This document shows positions 1 through 7,461 of a stretch of DNA of 9,625 nt, in pieces (within the stretch, counting starts at the first letter, position 1; each line of letters opens with the position of its first letter). The notes beneath the pieces are model-generated. The model was not told where the DNA came from, searched no databases, and worked only from the letters and a program-made list of their open reading frames with translations. The position numbers and the translations under genes are program-made. The stretch is from CAVOBC01 sp963693635 (lineage in GTDB: Bacteria > Pseudomonadota > Gammaproteobacteria > Pseudomonadales > Azotimanducaceae). The stretch spans positions 1-9,625 of the forward strand of contig CAVOBC010000164.1 of assembly GCA_963693635.1 (NCBI GenBank). The letters are read 5' to 3'.

Positions 1-687
1 GGATCGGGGCAGGCGGCGTAGCGTCTGGCGTTCGGTTCGCACAAAGCAGCGCTGGATGTTCGAGTAGTCTTCCTGTTGCCCCGGCTCGGCGTACCAGTCC
101 GGCGACGAATGTACATGCCAGTTTCCTCGCATGAAGAGCGTGTCCGCCTCGAGACGCTCGAAGAACGTCGACATTTGCGACCCGATGCGGTCCTGCAGCA
201 TCACGACCGGGGTATGGATGTCTTTGAGGTTCTTGCCGATTTTGTCGGCGAGGCGCCAGTAGGACGGCGCGGTGAGGGACGCGGCGACGAGTTGGTAGTC
301 GCCGTTATCGCCCGTTTGCATCACACAAAGATCTTCCGCTACAAGCAGGCCTGCTTGTGCGATGTCAGGCAGGTGCGCAAACGTGTCCGCTGCGGACTGC
401 AATTCAGACCTGGCTGATTGCCTTGGCGCATGTGTCGGTACCCGCGTTTGTAATAGTTCCAGCAATTCGCGTGCGACTTCGGCTGCGACTGGTAACTGCT
501 GAATCACGGACTGGGGTTGCTGGCGATAGAGTGCACGCTTGTGCGCGAGGCGGGTCGCCATGTCAGCCGGCTGTTGCAGCCAATCGTCGGCAGGGATGCG
601 CGTGAGACCCATCCGCACGCCGCCGACGCCGCCAGCCCAGGGGCTGAAAAGCGGCGAGGCGACGTTGGCCCCAGATTCAGTTACCAC
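1..687 (-). CDS. DUF3445 / heme-dependent oxidative N-demethylase (HODM) alpha-like protein, C-terminus off the left edge
   Basis: 229 residues can be read on the minus strand before the window ends. The order of motifs fits the DUF3445 family (HODM alpha-subunit-like): an early SPLFSPW segment, RMGLTRIPADDW, a stretch ending AHKRALY, then LVAEDLCVMQ, LVAASLTAPSYWRLADKIGK, DIHTPVV, FMRGNWHVH and RTERQTLRRLPRS. The characterised relative, dimethylamine HODM of Pseudomonas mendocina, binds heme in a PAS-like fold and oxidatively removes N-methyl groups; applying that reaction here is inference. Family members are usually about 300 residues or more, so roughly a quarter is missing off the edge. 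An in-frame stop at 721-723 leaves GTG at 685-687 as the only credible start before the conserved part, with a weak AGAAG a few bases upstream. It lies 25 nt behind the HMG-CoA-lyase-like gene and is probably co-transcribed with it. No beta, gamma or delta HODM subunits are seen in the window. Confidence 0.82.
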   Translation of the reverse strand, partial: MVTESGANVASPLFSPWAGGVGGVRMGLTRIPADDWLQQPADMATRLAHKRALYRQQPQSVIQQLPVAAEVARELLELLQTRVPTHAPRQSARSELQSAADTFAHLPDIAQAGLLVAEDLCVMQTGDNGDYQLVAASLTAPSYWRLADKIGKNLKDIHTPVVMLQDRIGSQMSTFFERLEADTLFMRGNWHVHSSPDWYAEPGQQEDYSNIQRCFVRTERQTLRRLPRS

Positions 688-712
688 GCGACTTCTGCGA
701 GCGATTCGCGGG

Positions 713-1801
713 TTAGCGGGTCAGGGCGTCGCCGACCTTCCATGGCGACAGCTGGCCTTCGTAGACGCCGGGGCCATTGCGGAAGTGGGCGGCCTCGTCG
801 AGGGACTCCACAAACGGCATGTCGATGGGATACAACGCCTCGGTATCCCTGGGCCGCGGCCCGGCTTTGGAGATGTGTCCCCACAGCGGATGCCCCACCA
901 CTTCCTCGGCAATGGCGGCGGCTTCGATGAGCTTGTCGAGGTTGTAACCGGTCTCGATGCCCATTTCGTGACAAAGATCGACGAAGTCCTCGGTCGGCAC
1001 GTGTCCGGCCGCGCGCCCGTTGCCGCAGTATGGACAACCACCCATGCCGCCCAGCGACGTGTCGAACTCGCGGACCCCGAGCAGCAGTGCCTCGTAGTAG
1101 CTCGCGATGGTGACGCCCCGGGTGTTGTGAAGGTGCATGTGAAAATCGGTCACTTCTGGCCACTTCTCTCTGATTGTCTCGATGGTCTGGCGGACCTCAA
1201 GCGGCATGTTCCAGCCCATGGCTTCAAGGAACGAGACCCGCTTTACGGGCAATCCCCCAGCGTGCCACTTGTCGAACATCAGCGTCAGCAATTCCATGCG
1301 CTGCGCCATCGAGAATTTGCCTTCAAAATTCGATCCGAACGGATTACCAATGGCGATGCCGCCGAACTCAGCGCCCGCTTCCTTGGCGCGCTCTACCGTG
1401 CCGTCAATGCCAGCGATTTGTTCAGCCTGGGTGCGGTTGTAGTTTCGGCGTGCAAACGAGTCGCAAAGCTCGACGTGGGTCGACGGCGCGGCCCGCGTCC
1501 GGACGTCAACCTTGGGATAATACTGGTCAGCGCGCTCGAAGCCACGCTGGTTGAAGACCGCAGCCGTATAGCGGATGCCGGGCTTTGGCACGAACTTCTC
1601 GGCGATCTCATCGATGCAAGCCATCGACGGCGTCCACTTGGGATGGGCAAACGAGCCGATAGAGATGACCTTGGCACCTGTGTCACCCAGTGCGTCCAGC
1701 AGGCGCAGCTTTTCGGAAACGGGAATTTCAGGGCTTTCGATCTGAAGCCCCTCGCGCATTGTGTCGTCAGTAATAACTACCGACTTTGGAATGTCAGTCA
1801 T
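713..1801 (-). CDS. Hydroxymethylglutaryl-CoA lyase-like DRE-TIM metallolyase
   Basis: 362 residues. Family enzymes catalyse metal-dependent retro-aldol/Claisen cleavage of 3-hydroxyacyl-CoA esters, for example HMG-CoA to acetoacetate and acetyl-CoA. The DRE-TIM start motif is DDTMREG (D12, R16, E17). The metal-binding His pair is in HLHN (H223, H225). The active-site Cys loop is GGMGGCPYCGNG, where C256 matches the catalytic Cys of HMG-CoA lyase. PTED follows, as in the family. The protein is about 60 residues longer than the usual 300, with a tail containing YPIDMPFVES and GPGVYEGQLSPW, so it may belong to a side branch with another 3-hydroxyacyl-CoA or citramalyl-CoA-type substrate. The ATG at 1799-1801 is preceded by AAAGG at good spacing. 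It is divergent from the transporter at 2195 and leads a minus-strand operon with the DUF3445 gene. The fold and reaction class are firm; the substrate is not. Confidence 0.9.
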   Translation of the reverse strand: MTDIPKSVVITDDTMREGLQIESPEIPVSEKLRLLDALGDTGAKVISIGSFAHPKWTPSMACIDEIAEKFVPKPGIRYTAAVFNQRGFERADQYYPKVDVRTRAAPSTHVELCDSFARRNYNRTQAEQIAGIDGTVERAKEAGAEFGGIAIGNPFGSNFEGKFSMAQRMELLTLMFDKWHAGGLPVKRVSFLEAMGWNMPLEVRQTIETIREKWPEVTDFHMHLHNTRGVTIASYYEALLLGVREFDTSLGGMGGCPYCGNGRAAGHVPTEDFVDLCHEMGIETGYNLDKLIEAAAIAEEVVGHPLWGHISKAGPRPRDTEALYPIDMPFVESLDEAAHFRNGPGVYEGQLSPWKVGDALTR

Positions 1802-1817
1802 AAGCGTGCCTTTATTC

Positions 1818-1873
1818 AGTGTGCCGGGAGCGATTGTGTTGAGAGTGAGTGTGCCGGGAGGGATTGTGTCGAG
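1818..1873. repeat. Two-copy direct repeat, 26 bp with 2 mismatches, 30-bp period
   Basis: Copy one (1818-1843) and copy two (1848-1873) share AGT, GTGCCGGGAG, GATTGTGT and GAG, differing only at 1831/1861 (c/g) and 1840/1870 (t/c). A 30-bp period puts both copies on about the same face of the helix. They begin 17 bp upstream of the lyase ATG. A paired operator is possible; so is a chance small duplication. Confidence 0.75.
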
Positions 1874-1971
1874 GAATCGCAGCCCAGGTCCTGGTCACGA
1901 TGCAGGTCAGGATGCAGAGTGTGTGAACGTTGTGCCGTCGCGGCGGTGCGTTTTGCCCTCCCTTATTCGCG

Positions 1972-2042
1972 CAACCTTGTTCGCCCAACCTTTCCGCTCA
2001 ACCCTTTCCGTTCGGCGCTTTGCGCCCAACCATTTTTCAACC
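1972..2042. repeat. Degenerate CAACC tandem tract
   Basis: CAACC occurs five times, starting at 1972, 1986, 1999, 2027 and 2038, with steps of 14, 13, 28 and 11 bp. Several copies are followed by TTTCCG-like pyrimidine runs, and CGCCCAACC appears twice. The pattern looks like a decayed repeat of roughly 14 bp. No function can be assigned. Confidence 0.4.
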
Positions 2043-2194
2043 CCGTCGAAGTGACCGGGACTTTAGCGCACGGCCTCTTGGGTGACAAATACGCGGCGGG
2101 TCCATAGCAGCGCAGCATTGCGCCACATCTGCGCACATCCATCATCTTCCGTATGATCGGCAAACGCCATTAACCCCATCGCTCCGGACTCGCC

Positions 2195-3493
2195 ATGCTG
2201 ACATTTGCCGACAGCCGATGGATCCGTTTTGGCGGCTTCGCGCTCATGTACGCGGCGCAGGGTTTGCCGTATGGGGTCTTCATGATCGCCGTACCGACCT
2301 GGCTCGCGAGCCGCGGTCATTCGAGTGCCGAGGTGGGCGGCTTCATCGCGACGGTGAGCCTGCCGTGGACCCTGAAACTGATCTCAGGGCCCATCATGGA
2401 TCGCTTCTCGTTTTTGCCGATGGGAAGGCGGCGGCCCTGGGTGCTCGCGGCCCAAACCGGTATTTTGGTCGGTGCATTGCTCCTGGTGGTGACACCCGCG
2501 GACTATTTCTGGCTACTCGCCGCTGGCTTTTTCATCAATGCCTGCGCGGCGGTGCAGGATGTCGCCGTGGACGGCATGGCGATCGATGTGCTGCCCGACG
2601 ATGAGCGCGCGCGGGCGAATGCCTTCATGTTCGGTGGTCAGTCTGTGGGCATTTCAGGTTCGAGTGCGGGCGGCGCTTTCCTGTTGGCCGAATTCGGGGT
2701 CGCGGCTGCTGGCATCGGCATGCTGCTGTCGGTCGGTATCATCATTCTGGTGCCGCTGCTATTCAGAGAACGCCGCGGTGAGCGGTTGCTGCCATGGTCC
2801 GACGGCCAGGCCCTCGCCCGGTCCGAGGCCCTGCAGCAGACGGAGTGGGCGCCCATCATCGTGGACCTTGGGCGGACCCTGATACTGCCGATGAGCCTGC
2901 TGCTGCTCGTCATCAAATTTGGCGACCGTGTCGTGGTCGGACTCGTCAGTGCGAGTTTTCCGGTTCTCACCACCCAGGATCTGGGGCTGGATCAGACGTT
3001 TTTTCCGGAGTGGAGCGCGATCGCAGGCATCTGTGCTGCCATCTTCGGCGTCTTCGCCGCCGTGCTCATTGACCGGGTGGGTGCGGTGCGGTCGCTCACG
3101 ATCGGGCTGTTCGCCAAGGCGCTGGTGCTGGGTGGCGCTGGCCTGGGCGTCGCGATGTGGTCCGACCCACGCGTGTTGATCAGCATCATTTTTCTGATCG
3201 GCTTCATCGGCCAGGTGCTGACGATTGCAACGATCGCACTCTTCATGATGATCTGCGCGCCCAAAATCGCGGCGTCCCAATTTGCGATCTACATGGCGAT
3301 GTCGAATCTCGCCCTGTCGGGAGGTGCGGCGCTTCTGGGTCCGGTCACGGCCGCATTCTCGTTCGGTGAGTTGTTCATGATCGCGGGTGCCGTTGAGGTC
3401 CTGATGGTTGGACTGATGTTATTTTTCAGTCTGGAGCGTCACCAGTCAGACCTGACTCGTCTCTTTGGCAAAGCGGACCCGACGCCGGCGTAA
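2195..3493 (+). CDS. AmpG/PAT-type major facilitator superfamily transporter
   Basis: 432 residues, strongly hydrophobic, with about 12 predicted membrane helices and a cytoplasmic loop near residues 190-225 (from RERRGERLLPW), as expected between the two MFS halves. N-terminal motifs YAAQGLPYGV, WTLKLISGPIMDR, MGRRRPWV and QDVAVDGMAIDVLPDDERARAN are those of the AmpG / acetyl-CoA-transporter (PAT) branch. AmpG imports anhydromuropeptides, but many AmpG-like MFS proteins in catabolic clusters carry other solutes. Here the next genes downstream are CoA-transferases, so an organic acid or precursor is a reasonable inferred substrate. It sits in the inner membrane. The ATG follows GCTCCGGACTCGCC, which has only a weak Shine-Dalgarno; no better start is visible. 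It ends 83 nt before the first CoA-transferase ATG, so co-transcription is possible. Confidence 0.88.
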   Translation: MLTFADSRWIRFGGFALMYAAQGLPYGVFMIAVPTWLASRGHSSAEVGGFIATVSLPWTLKLISGPIMDRFSFLPMGRRRPWVLAAQTGILVGALLLVVTPADYFWLLAAGFFINACAAVQDVAVDGMAIDVLPDDERARANAFMFGGQSVGISGSSAGGAFLLAEFGVAAAGIGMLLSVGIIILVPLLFRERRGERLLPWSDGQALARSEALQQTEWAPIIVDLGRTLILPMSLLLLVIKFGDRVVVGLVSASFPVLTTQDLGLDQTFFPEWSAIAGICAAIFGVFAAVLIDRVGAVRSLTIGLFAKALVLGGAGLGVAMWSDPRVLISIIFLIGFIGQVLTIATIALFMMICAPKIAASQFAIYMAMSNLALSGGAALLGPVTAAFSFGELFMIAGAVEVLMVGLMLFFSLERHQSDLTRLFGKADPTPA

Positions 3494-3502
3494 CACCCTC
3501 GT

Positions 3503-3533
3503 TTGCCCCGTGCCCGGGGGATAGCGGTACACT
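3503..3533 (+). promoter_or_regulatory. Possible sigma-70 promoter for the CoA-transferase pair
   Basis: TTGCCC (3503-3508) and TACACT (3528-3533) are separated by 19 bp, slightly long for sigma-70. Transcription would start near 3540, which fits the ATG at 3577 better than the upstream GTG at 3553. It would let the CoA-transferases be expressed separately from the transporter. Confidence 0.3.
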
Positions 3534-3576
3534 CCCGCCACAATGCTCGATTGTGGACTACATATGCGGGGGTGCG

Positions 3577-4812
3577 ATGTCTGGGGCGCTTGAAGGTTTT
3601 CGAATCTGTGATTTCACGGGTCAGCTTGCGGGCGCCGGCGCGACCCGATGGCTCGCCTCGGTCGGTGCAGAGGTGATCCGCATCGAGGACCCGGTGCGCG
3701 AAGGCCGCTGGGACATCCTTCGTGGTGGCGAGCCTTTCAAGGACGAACGACGGGGTATTGACCTCGGCGGTGCATTCAACAACCACAATGCCGGCAAGTT
3801 TGGCATCACCCTGAATCTGCGTAGCGACAAGGCCAAGCACATCCTGCGTGATCTTGTCCGCGTGTCAGATGCGGTGACCGAAAACTTCGCTGCCGGCGTG
3901 CTGGACCGGCTCGGCTTTGGATATGAGGCGCTACGAGAGTTGAAGCCCGACATCGTCTATGTGTCCAACTGCGGTTTTGGCCACGAGGGCCCCTACGCGA
4001 AATTCAAGACCTGGGGGCCGATTGTGCAGGCCGTTTCCGGCCTCACCTTCACGTCTGCATTGCCCAATCAGCCGCCCGCGGGGTGGGGCTACTCCTACAT
4101 GGATCACACCGGGGGCTACTACATGGCGATGGCGATTCTGCTCGCGCTCATTCATCGCCAGCAGACGGGTGAAGGCCAGTGGGTGGATCTTGCGTGCACC
4201 GAGTCGGCGCTCTCTCTGCATGGGCCCACGCTGCTCGACTGGACGGTCAACGGCCGCCCAAGTCGTCAGGAGGTGCAACCGTCCAGCAATCGTAGTCAAT
4301 GGCCAAAGATGGCGCCGCACGGTATCTATCCGGCGGCGGGCGATGACGAGTGGATCGCTATCTCGGTTCGCGATGATGATGACTGGGCCGCGACGGGTGA
4401 TGTGATCAACGCGCCATGGTGCGATCACGAGCGCTTTGCAACGACCGAACTGCGGCTGCAACACGAGGACGAACTCGACGGCCTGATGGCATTGTGGACC
4501 GAGACCGGGGACAAGTTTGAGCGGGCAGCGGCGCTGCAGACGTCGGGCGTCCCTGCGTCGGCCGTGCAAAAGCCGCAGGAGCGGGTTGATCAGGATCCCA
4601 GGACCGAAGCGTTCGGCCTGTGGCCGACAGTTGACCATACGGCAATGGGCGAAGTGCGCATCGACGGTCAGGCTGCGCATTTTTCGGAAACCGATTGGGC
4701 GTTTGAACGGGGTGGGCCGTGCCTTGGTGAGCACACAGATCAGGTGCTGACAGAACTGCTTGGCATCAGCCAGACCGAGGTGGATCAGTTGCGTACGGAG
4801 GGTGTGGTATGA
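3577..4812 (+). CDS. CaiB/BaiF family III CoA-transferase, catalytic subunit candidate
   Basis: 411 residues from the chosen ATG. Family III enzymes move CoA from a donor such as succinyl-CoA to a carboxylic acid, through an aspartyl-CoA mixed anhydride. Visible family marks are an N-terminal EGFRICDFTGQLAGAGATR, ASVGAEVIRIEDP, NAGKFGITLNL, TENFAAGVLDRLGFGYE, and GYSYMDHTGG followed by RQQTGEGQWVDLACTES. D176 in MDHTGG sits where formyl-CoA transferase has its catalytic Asp169. Length is normal for the family. The reading frame is open back to GTG 3553, but the family N-terminus starts at MSGALEGF, so ATG 3577 (weak GGGGG at 3568-3572) is preferred. Its stop overlaps the next ATG (ATGA), showing translational coupling and suggesting the two proteins form one complex. 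The substrate is unknown. Confidence 0.93.
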   Translation: MSGALEGFRICDFTGQLAGAGATRWLASVGAEVIRIEDPVREGRWDILRGGEPFKDERRGIDLGGAFNNHNAGKFGITLNLRSDKAKHILRDLVRVSDAVTENFAAGVLDRLGFGYEALRELKPDIVYVSNCGFGHEGPYAKFKTWGPIVQAVSGLTFTSALPNQPPAGWGYSYMDHTGGYYMAMAILLALIHRQQTGEGQWVDLACTESALSLHGPTLLDWTVNGRPSRQEVQPSSNRSQWPKMAPHGIYPAAGDDEWIAISVRDDDDWAATGDVINAPWCDHERFATTELRLQHEDELDGLMALWTETGDKFERAAALQTSGVPASAVQKPQERVDQDPRTEAFGLWPTVDHTAMGEVRIDGQAAHFSETDWAFERGGPCLGEHTDQVLTELLGISQTEVDQLRTEGVV

Positions 4813-6032
4813 CAGCGCTAACGGGTGTTCGAGTGTTGGAACTTGCCAATGAGCGCATCAGCTACGCGGGCAAGTTGATGGCGGACATGGGCGCCGATGT
4901 CATCCTGATAGAGCCGCCCGGCGGCGATCCATCCCGGGATTACCCGCCCCACCTCGACGATGAACCGGGCGAAGACCGAAGTCTCTATTGGTGGCATTAT
5001 CACACCAGCAAGCGGGGGATAGTGCTGGACCTCGATAGCGAGGCCGGCGCGGCGACGTTTCGCGCACTCGTCGGCACCGCTGACATGGTGATCGAATCGG
5101 AGCCCACGTGGCGTCTCGATAATCTTGGACTCGACTATGCAGACCTGAAACAAATCAAGCCGGACCTGATCCATGTGGCGATGACGCCGTACGGTCGCGA
5201 CGATCCCACGAGCGATCTCCCGGTGACCGATCTGACGCTATTGGCAGGCGGTGGACCGGTGTGGAACTGCGGCTACGACGACCACAGTCTGCCGCCGGTT
5301 CGTGGCCAGGGCAATCAGGGCTACCACACGGGATGCCACTTTGTGGTGATGAGCGCACTCACCGCATTCCTGCATCGCACCGTATCGGGCGTTGGCCAGT
5401 TCATCGACGTCAGCATGCACGCGGCCGCCAACATCACCACAGAAGCGGGCAGCTATTCATGGCTCGTGGCGGAAAGAACGGTTCAGCGGCAAACCGGTCG
5501 TCATGCCTCGGCTCGGCCGAGTGGCGAGACCCAGTCCCTGTGCGCGGACGGGCGCTATGCTAACACCGGCGTGCCACCCCGATTCCCGCGCGAATTTGCA
5601 AGCCTGCATCGCTGGCTGACAGAACTCGGATTGGCGGAGCGGTTGCCGGAGGCCGTCTTTCTGGAGATGGGCGCGAACTGGGAGGGGCCCTTTGATCTCT
5701 CGCTGATCGGCAATGACGACACCATCACCGCGATATTCGGTGCGGGCCGTGAAGCGTTGCAGTTGATTGCATCCACGGTGTCGGCTTACGACTTCTTCAT
5801 CGGTTGCCAGACTGCGGGCCTGTCAGTGGGTGCTGTGTATGCGCCCGAGGAAGCCTTCGAAGATCCGCACTTCAAGGCGCGCGGTTATCAGGTCGAGGTC
5901 GAACACGAGGATCTGGGGCGGACCTTCCGTTACCCCGGGGCACCGTATGCGCTTAGAGGCAGCCCCTGGAAGATCTATCGGCGTGCGCCGAAACTGGGCG
6001 AGCACACGAACGAGATTCTTGCGGAGCTTTGA
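4809..6032 (+). CDS. CaiB/BaiF family III CoA-transferase paralogue lacking the catalytic Asp
   Basis: 407 residues, same fold and length as the preceding gene. Recognisable parts are LTGVRVLELANERISYAGKL, DMGADVILIEPPGGDPSRD, HTSKRGIVLDLDS, LDYADLKQIKPDLIHV and SGVGQFIDVSMHAAAN. Aligned without gaps from the GxGQ motif, the catalytic-Asp position of the upstream protein (DHTGG) is Tyr here (Y172, YHTGC). The protein is probably not an independent CoA-transferase of the standard mechanism. Heteromeric relatives are known, such as benzylsuccinate CoA-transferase BbsEF; I recall that only one subunit there carries the Asp, but have not checked this. The ATGA overlap (4809-4812) supports equal expression and a heteromer. 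The gene ends 1 nt before the convergent amidohydrolase stop. A new chemistry using other residues is an alternative, less likely. Confidence 0.92.
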   Translation: MTALTGVRVLELANERISYAGKLMADMGADVILIEPPGGDPSRDYPPHLDDEPGEDRSLYWWHYHTSKRGIVLDLDSEAGAATFRALVGTADMVIESEPTWRLDNLGLDYADLKQIKPDLIHVAMTPYGRDDPTSDLPVTDLTLLAGGGPVWNCGYDDHSLPPVRGQGNQGYHTGCHFVVMSALTAFLHRTVSGVGQFIDVSMHAAANITTEAGSYSWLVAERTVQRQTGRHASARPSGETQSLCADGRYANTGVPPRFPREFASLHRWLTELGLAERLPEAVFLEMGANWEGPFDLSLIGNDDTITAIFGAGREALQLIASTVSAYDFFIGCQTAGLSVGAVYAPEEAFEDPHFKARGYQVEVEHEDLGRTFRYPGAPYALRGSPWKIYRRAPKLGEHTNEILAEL

Positions 6033-6033
6033 T

Positions 6034-7461
6034 TCAGGCGCGCATGTTCTCGCAAACAATCCTGCCGTCAACGATGGTCAGCGCAACCCGTCCCGAGAGC
6101 GTGTCGCGCGCCTGATGCCAGGGCTCGGCGAGCAGGCACAGATCGGCCGGCGCGCCTGTGCTGATCTGGCGGGGAGGCCCGCCCGGCGCATCGGGTGACG
6201 TGAGATAGCCGGCGATAGCCTGTTCCGGTGTCAGGGCTTCGTTGCGCCCGATGATTTCGCCCGCCGCCGTTGTCCTTGTGGTCGCTGCGCGGATGCAGGA
6301 CCAGGGGTTCATGTCGCCGTAGGGTGCGTCAGAACTGCAGGCGACCGGAATCTCGTGGCGCAGATAGCTCCGGGCCCGATAGAGCGACGGCAACTCGCGT
6401 GCGGCATGGTCTGCGATGTACTGATCGCCCCGGTCGTGGATGAGTATGGGCTGGGTAACGACTGTTGCGCCGGCCGCCTGCAGCAGGCTGAGCGCATCCC
6501 GTGGACAGAGGGACGCGTGCTCGATCCGCGAAGGTGGCACGTCACCGTTGGCAGCGGCGTCGCCCAGCGCTGCCAGTGCGAACAGGAGTTCGGTGGCGCT
6601 CACGCAATGGAAGGCGACGCCACGGCCCATCGCGGCGGCGCTGCCAATGGTCTGCACAAGGCTCGCGAGATCCGGCAGGTTGTCGTCGTCCAACATCATT
6701 TTCACTTCGCCCTGGTGCGCGCGCGGATGCGCAAACGGGCTCATGGTGAGTGTGCCCATCAGTCTTATGTGCTGCTGGATGGCACCGGAATCGATGTGGC
6801 CGATGAACGATTGCACCGCAGCGTCGTCGTTGGTGAAGGACGCGTCCGTCAGGCCCGTCACACCAAAACGGGCGAGATCGGCGCTGACGGCGGCAAGCTC
6901 GGAGGCGACATCGGTTGATCCGGCGGGGAGTGCCGAGAGGCGCGCTCGCAGCCATGAATCCATTCGAAACAGTCGGCCGGTCACGGCGCCATCGTCGTCA
7001 CGCTCGATGCCCGCATCTGCTGCCGATTCAAGACCCAGCAGCCGCGCCCCTTGCCGATTGACGATCCACAGCTTGCCGCTGCGGTGTTGTATGCGAACGG
7101 GGCGGGCAGGCGTCAGCGCATCGAGCGCGGCCATGGTCAGGTCGCCGGCCGTGCTCTCGTGATAGTTGACCGCGCGGATCCAGCCGCTGCCCGGGGCACA
7201 ACGGAGCGCGCCCGCAACGTCCGCTGGCGAGTCAATGTGACGAGCACCGAGGTCGACAGAGGCCCGGGCTGCCGCCAGGCTGAAAAGATGCATATGGTGA
7301 TCGTGCAGGCCGGGCAGAAGGGCACCACCGGCGGCGTCGATGACACGTTCGCGAGCGGTGGGTTTCAGGCGCGGCGCTATCTCGTGAATCTTGCCGCCCC
7401 GAATGCGGATGTCTGCCGTCGTTCGTGATGGATAGATTTTTGCGTAGCGTATCAGCAACAT
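6034..7461 (-). CDS. Amidohydrolase family 3 protein (YtcJ-like metal-dependent hydrolase)
   Basis: 475 residues. The N-terminus (MLLIRYAKIYP, then IRIRGGKIHEIAP) is the small beta-sandwich typical of the superfamily. The barrel carries the metal site in order: PGLHDHHMHL (H56 and H58 of HxH), a Lys in GEVKMMLDDD (K254, candidate carboxylated or metal-bridging Lys), FHCVSATE (H285), RIEHASL (H315) and SSDAPYGDMNPW (D378, catalytic Asp). ALTPEQAIAGYLTSPDA and GAPADLCLLAEPW close the fold as usual. All catalytic residues are present, so it should be active, probably on an amide, N-acyl or cyclic amide bond; the substrate is not predictable. No signal peptide is seen, so it is cytoplasmic. It converges with the CoA-transferase operon and is divergent from the crotonase gene. 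The ATG at 7459-7461 fits the family N-terminus although no purine-rich ribosome site precedes it. Confidence 0.92.
   Translation of the reverse strand: MLLIRYAKIYPSRTTADIRIRGGKIHEIAPRLKPTARERVIDAAGGALLPGLHDHHMHLFSLAAARASVDLGARHIDSPADVAGALRCAPGSGWIRAVNYHESTAGDLTMAALDALTPARPVRIQHRSGKLWIVNRQGARLLGLESAADAGIERDDDGAVTGRLFRMDSWLRARLSALPAGSTDVASELAAVSADLARFGVTGLTDASFTNDDAAVQSFIGHIDSGAIQQHIRLMGTLTMSPFAHPRAHQGEVKMMLDDDNLPDLASLVQTIGSAAAMGRGVAFHCVSATELLFALAALGDAAANGDVPPSRIEHASLCPRDALSLLQAAGATVVTQPILIHDRGDQYIADHAARELPSLYRARSYLRHEIPVACSSDAPYGDMNPWSCIRAATTRTTAAGEIIGRNEALTPEQAIAGYLTSPDAPGGPPRQISTGAPADLCLLAEPWHQARDTLSGRVALTIVDGRIVCENMRA

Larger units (their letters stand above)
1802..2194. promoter_or_regulatory. 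Divergent control region between the lyase and the MFS transporter
   Basis: This 393-bp gap lies between two divergent genes, so it should hold promoters for both. It contains a 30-bp-period direct repeat next to the lyase start (1818-1873), a CAACC-rich tract (1972-2042), and on the plus strand two weak promoter-like patterns: TTGGGT (2078-2083) 17 bp from TCCATA (2101-2106), and TATGAT at 2152-2157 with no good -35. No ORF here has family resemblance; the longest minus-strand one (1963-2163) shows no recognisable domain. Confidence 0.5.

Noticed and set aside
539..2107. A 522-codon plus-strand open frame
   Set aside because: It lies antisense to the lyase and DUF3445 genes, has no domain resemblance and a composition typical of an antisense frame in GC-rich DNA.
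1963..2163. Possible 66-residue minus-strand gene in the divergent gap
   Set aside because: No ribosome site or motif is convincing and it spans the CAACC tract and the transporter promoter region.
2759..3280. 173-codon minus-strand frame inside the transporter
   Set aside because: Rich in Asp, His and Arg as expected opposite hydrophobic codons; no domain seen.
3553..3576. GTG start adding 8 residues to the first CoA-transferase
   Set aside because: The family N-terminus starts at the downstream ATG, and the upstream GTG lacks a ribosome site.
3931..4734. 267-codon minus-strand frame
   Set aside because: It is the antisense shadow of the first CoA-transferase; the plus-strand protein has clear family motifs.
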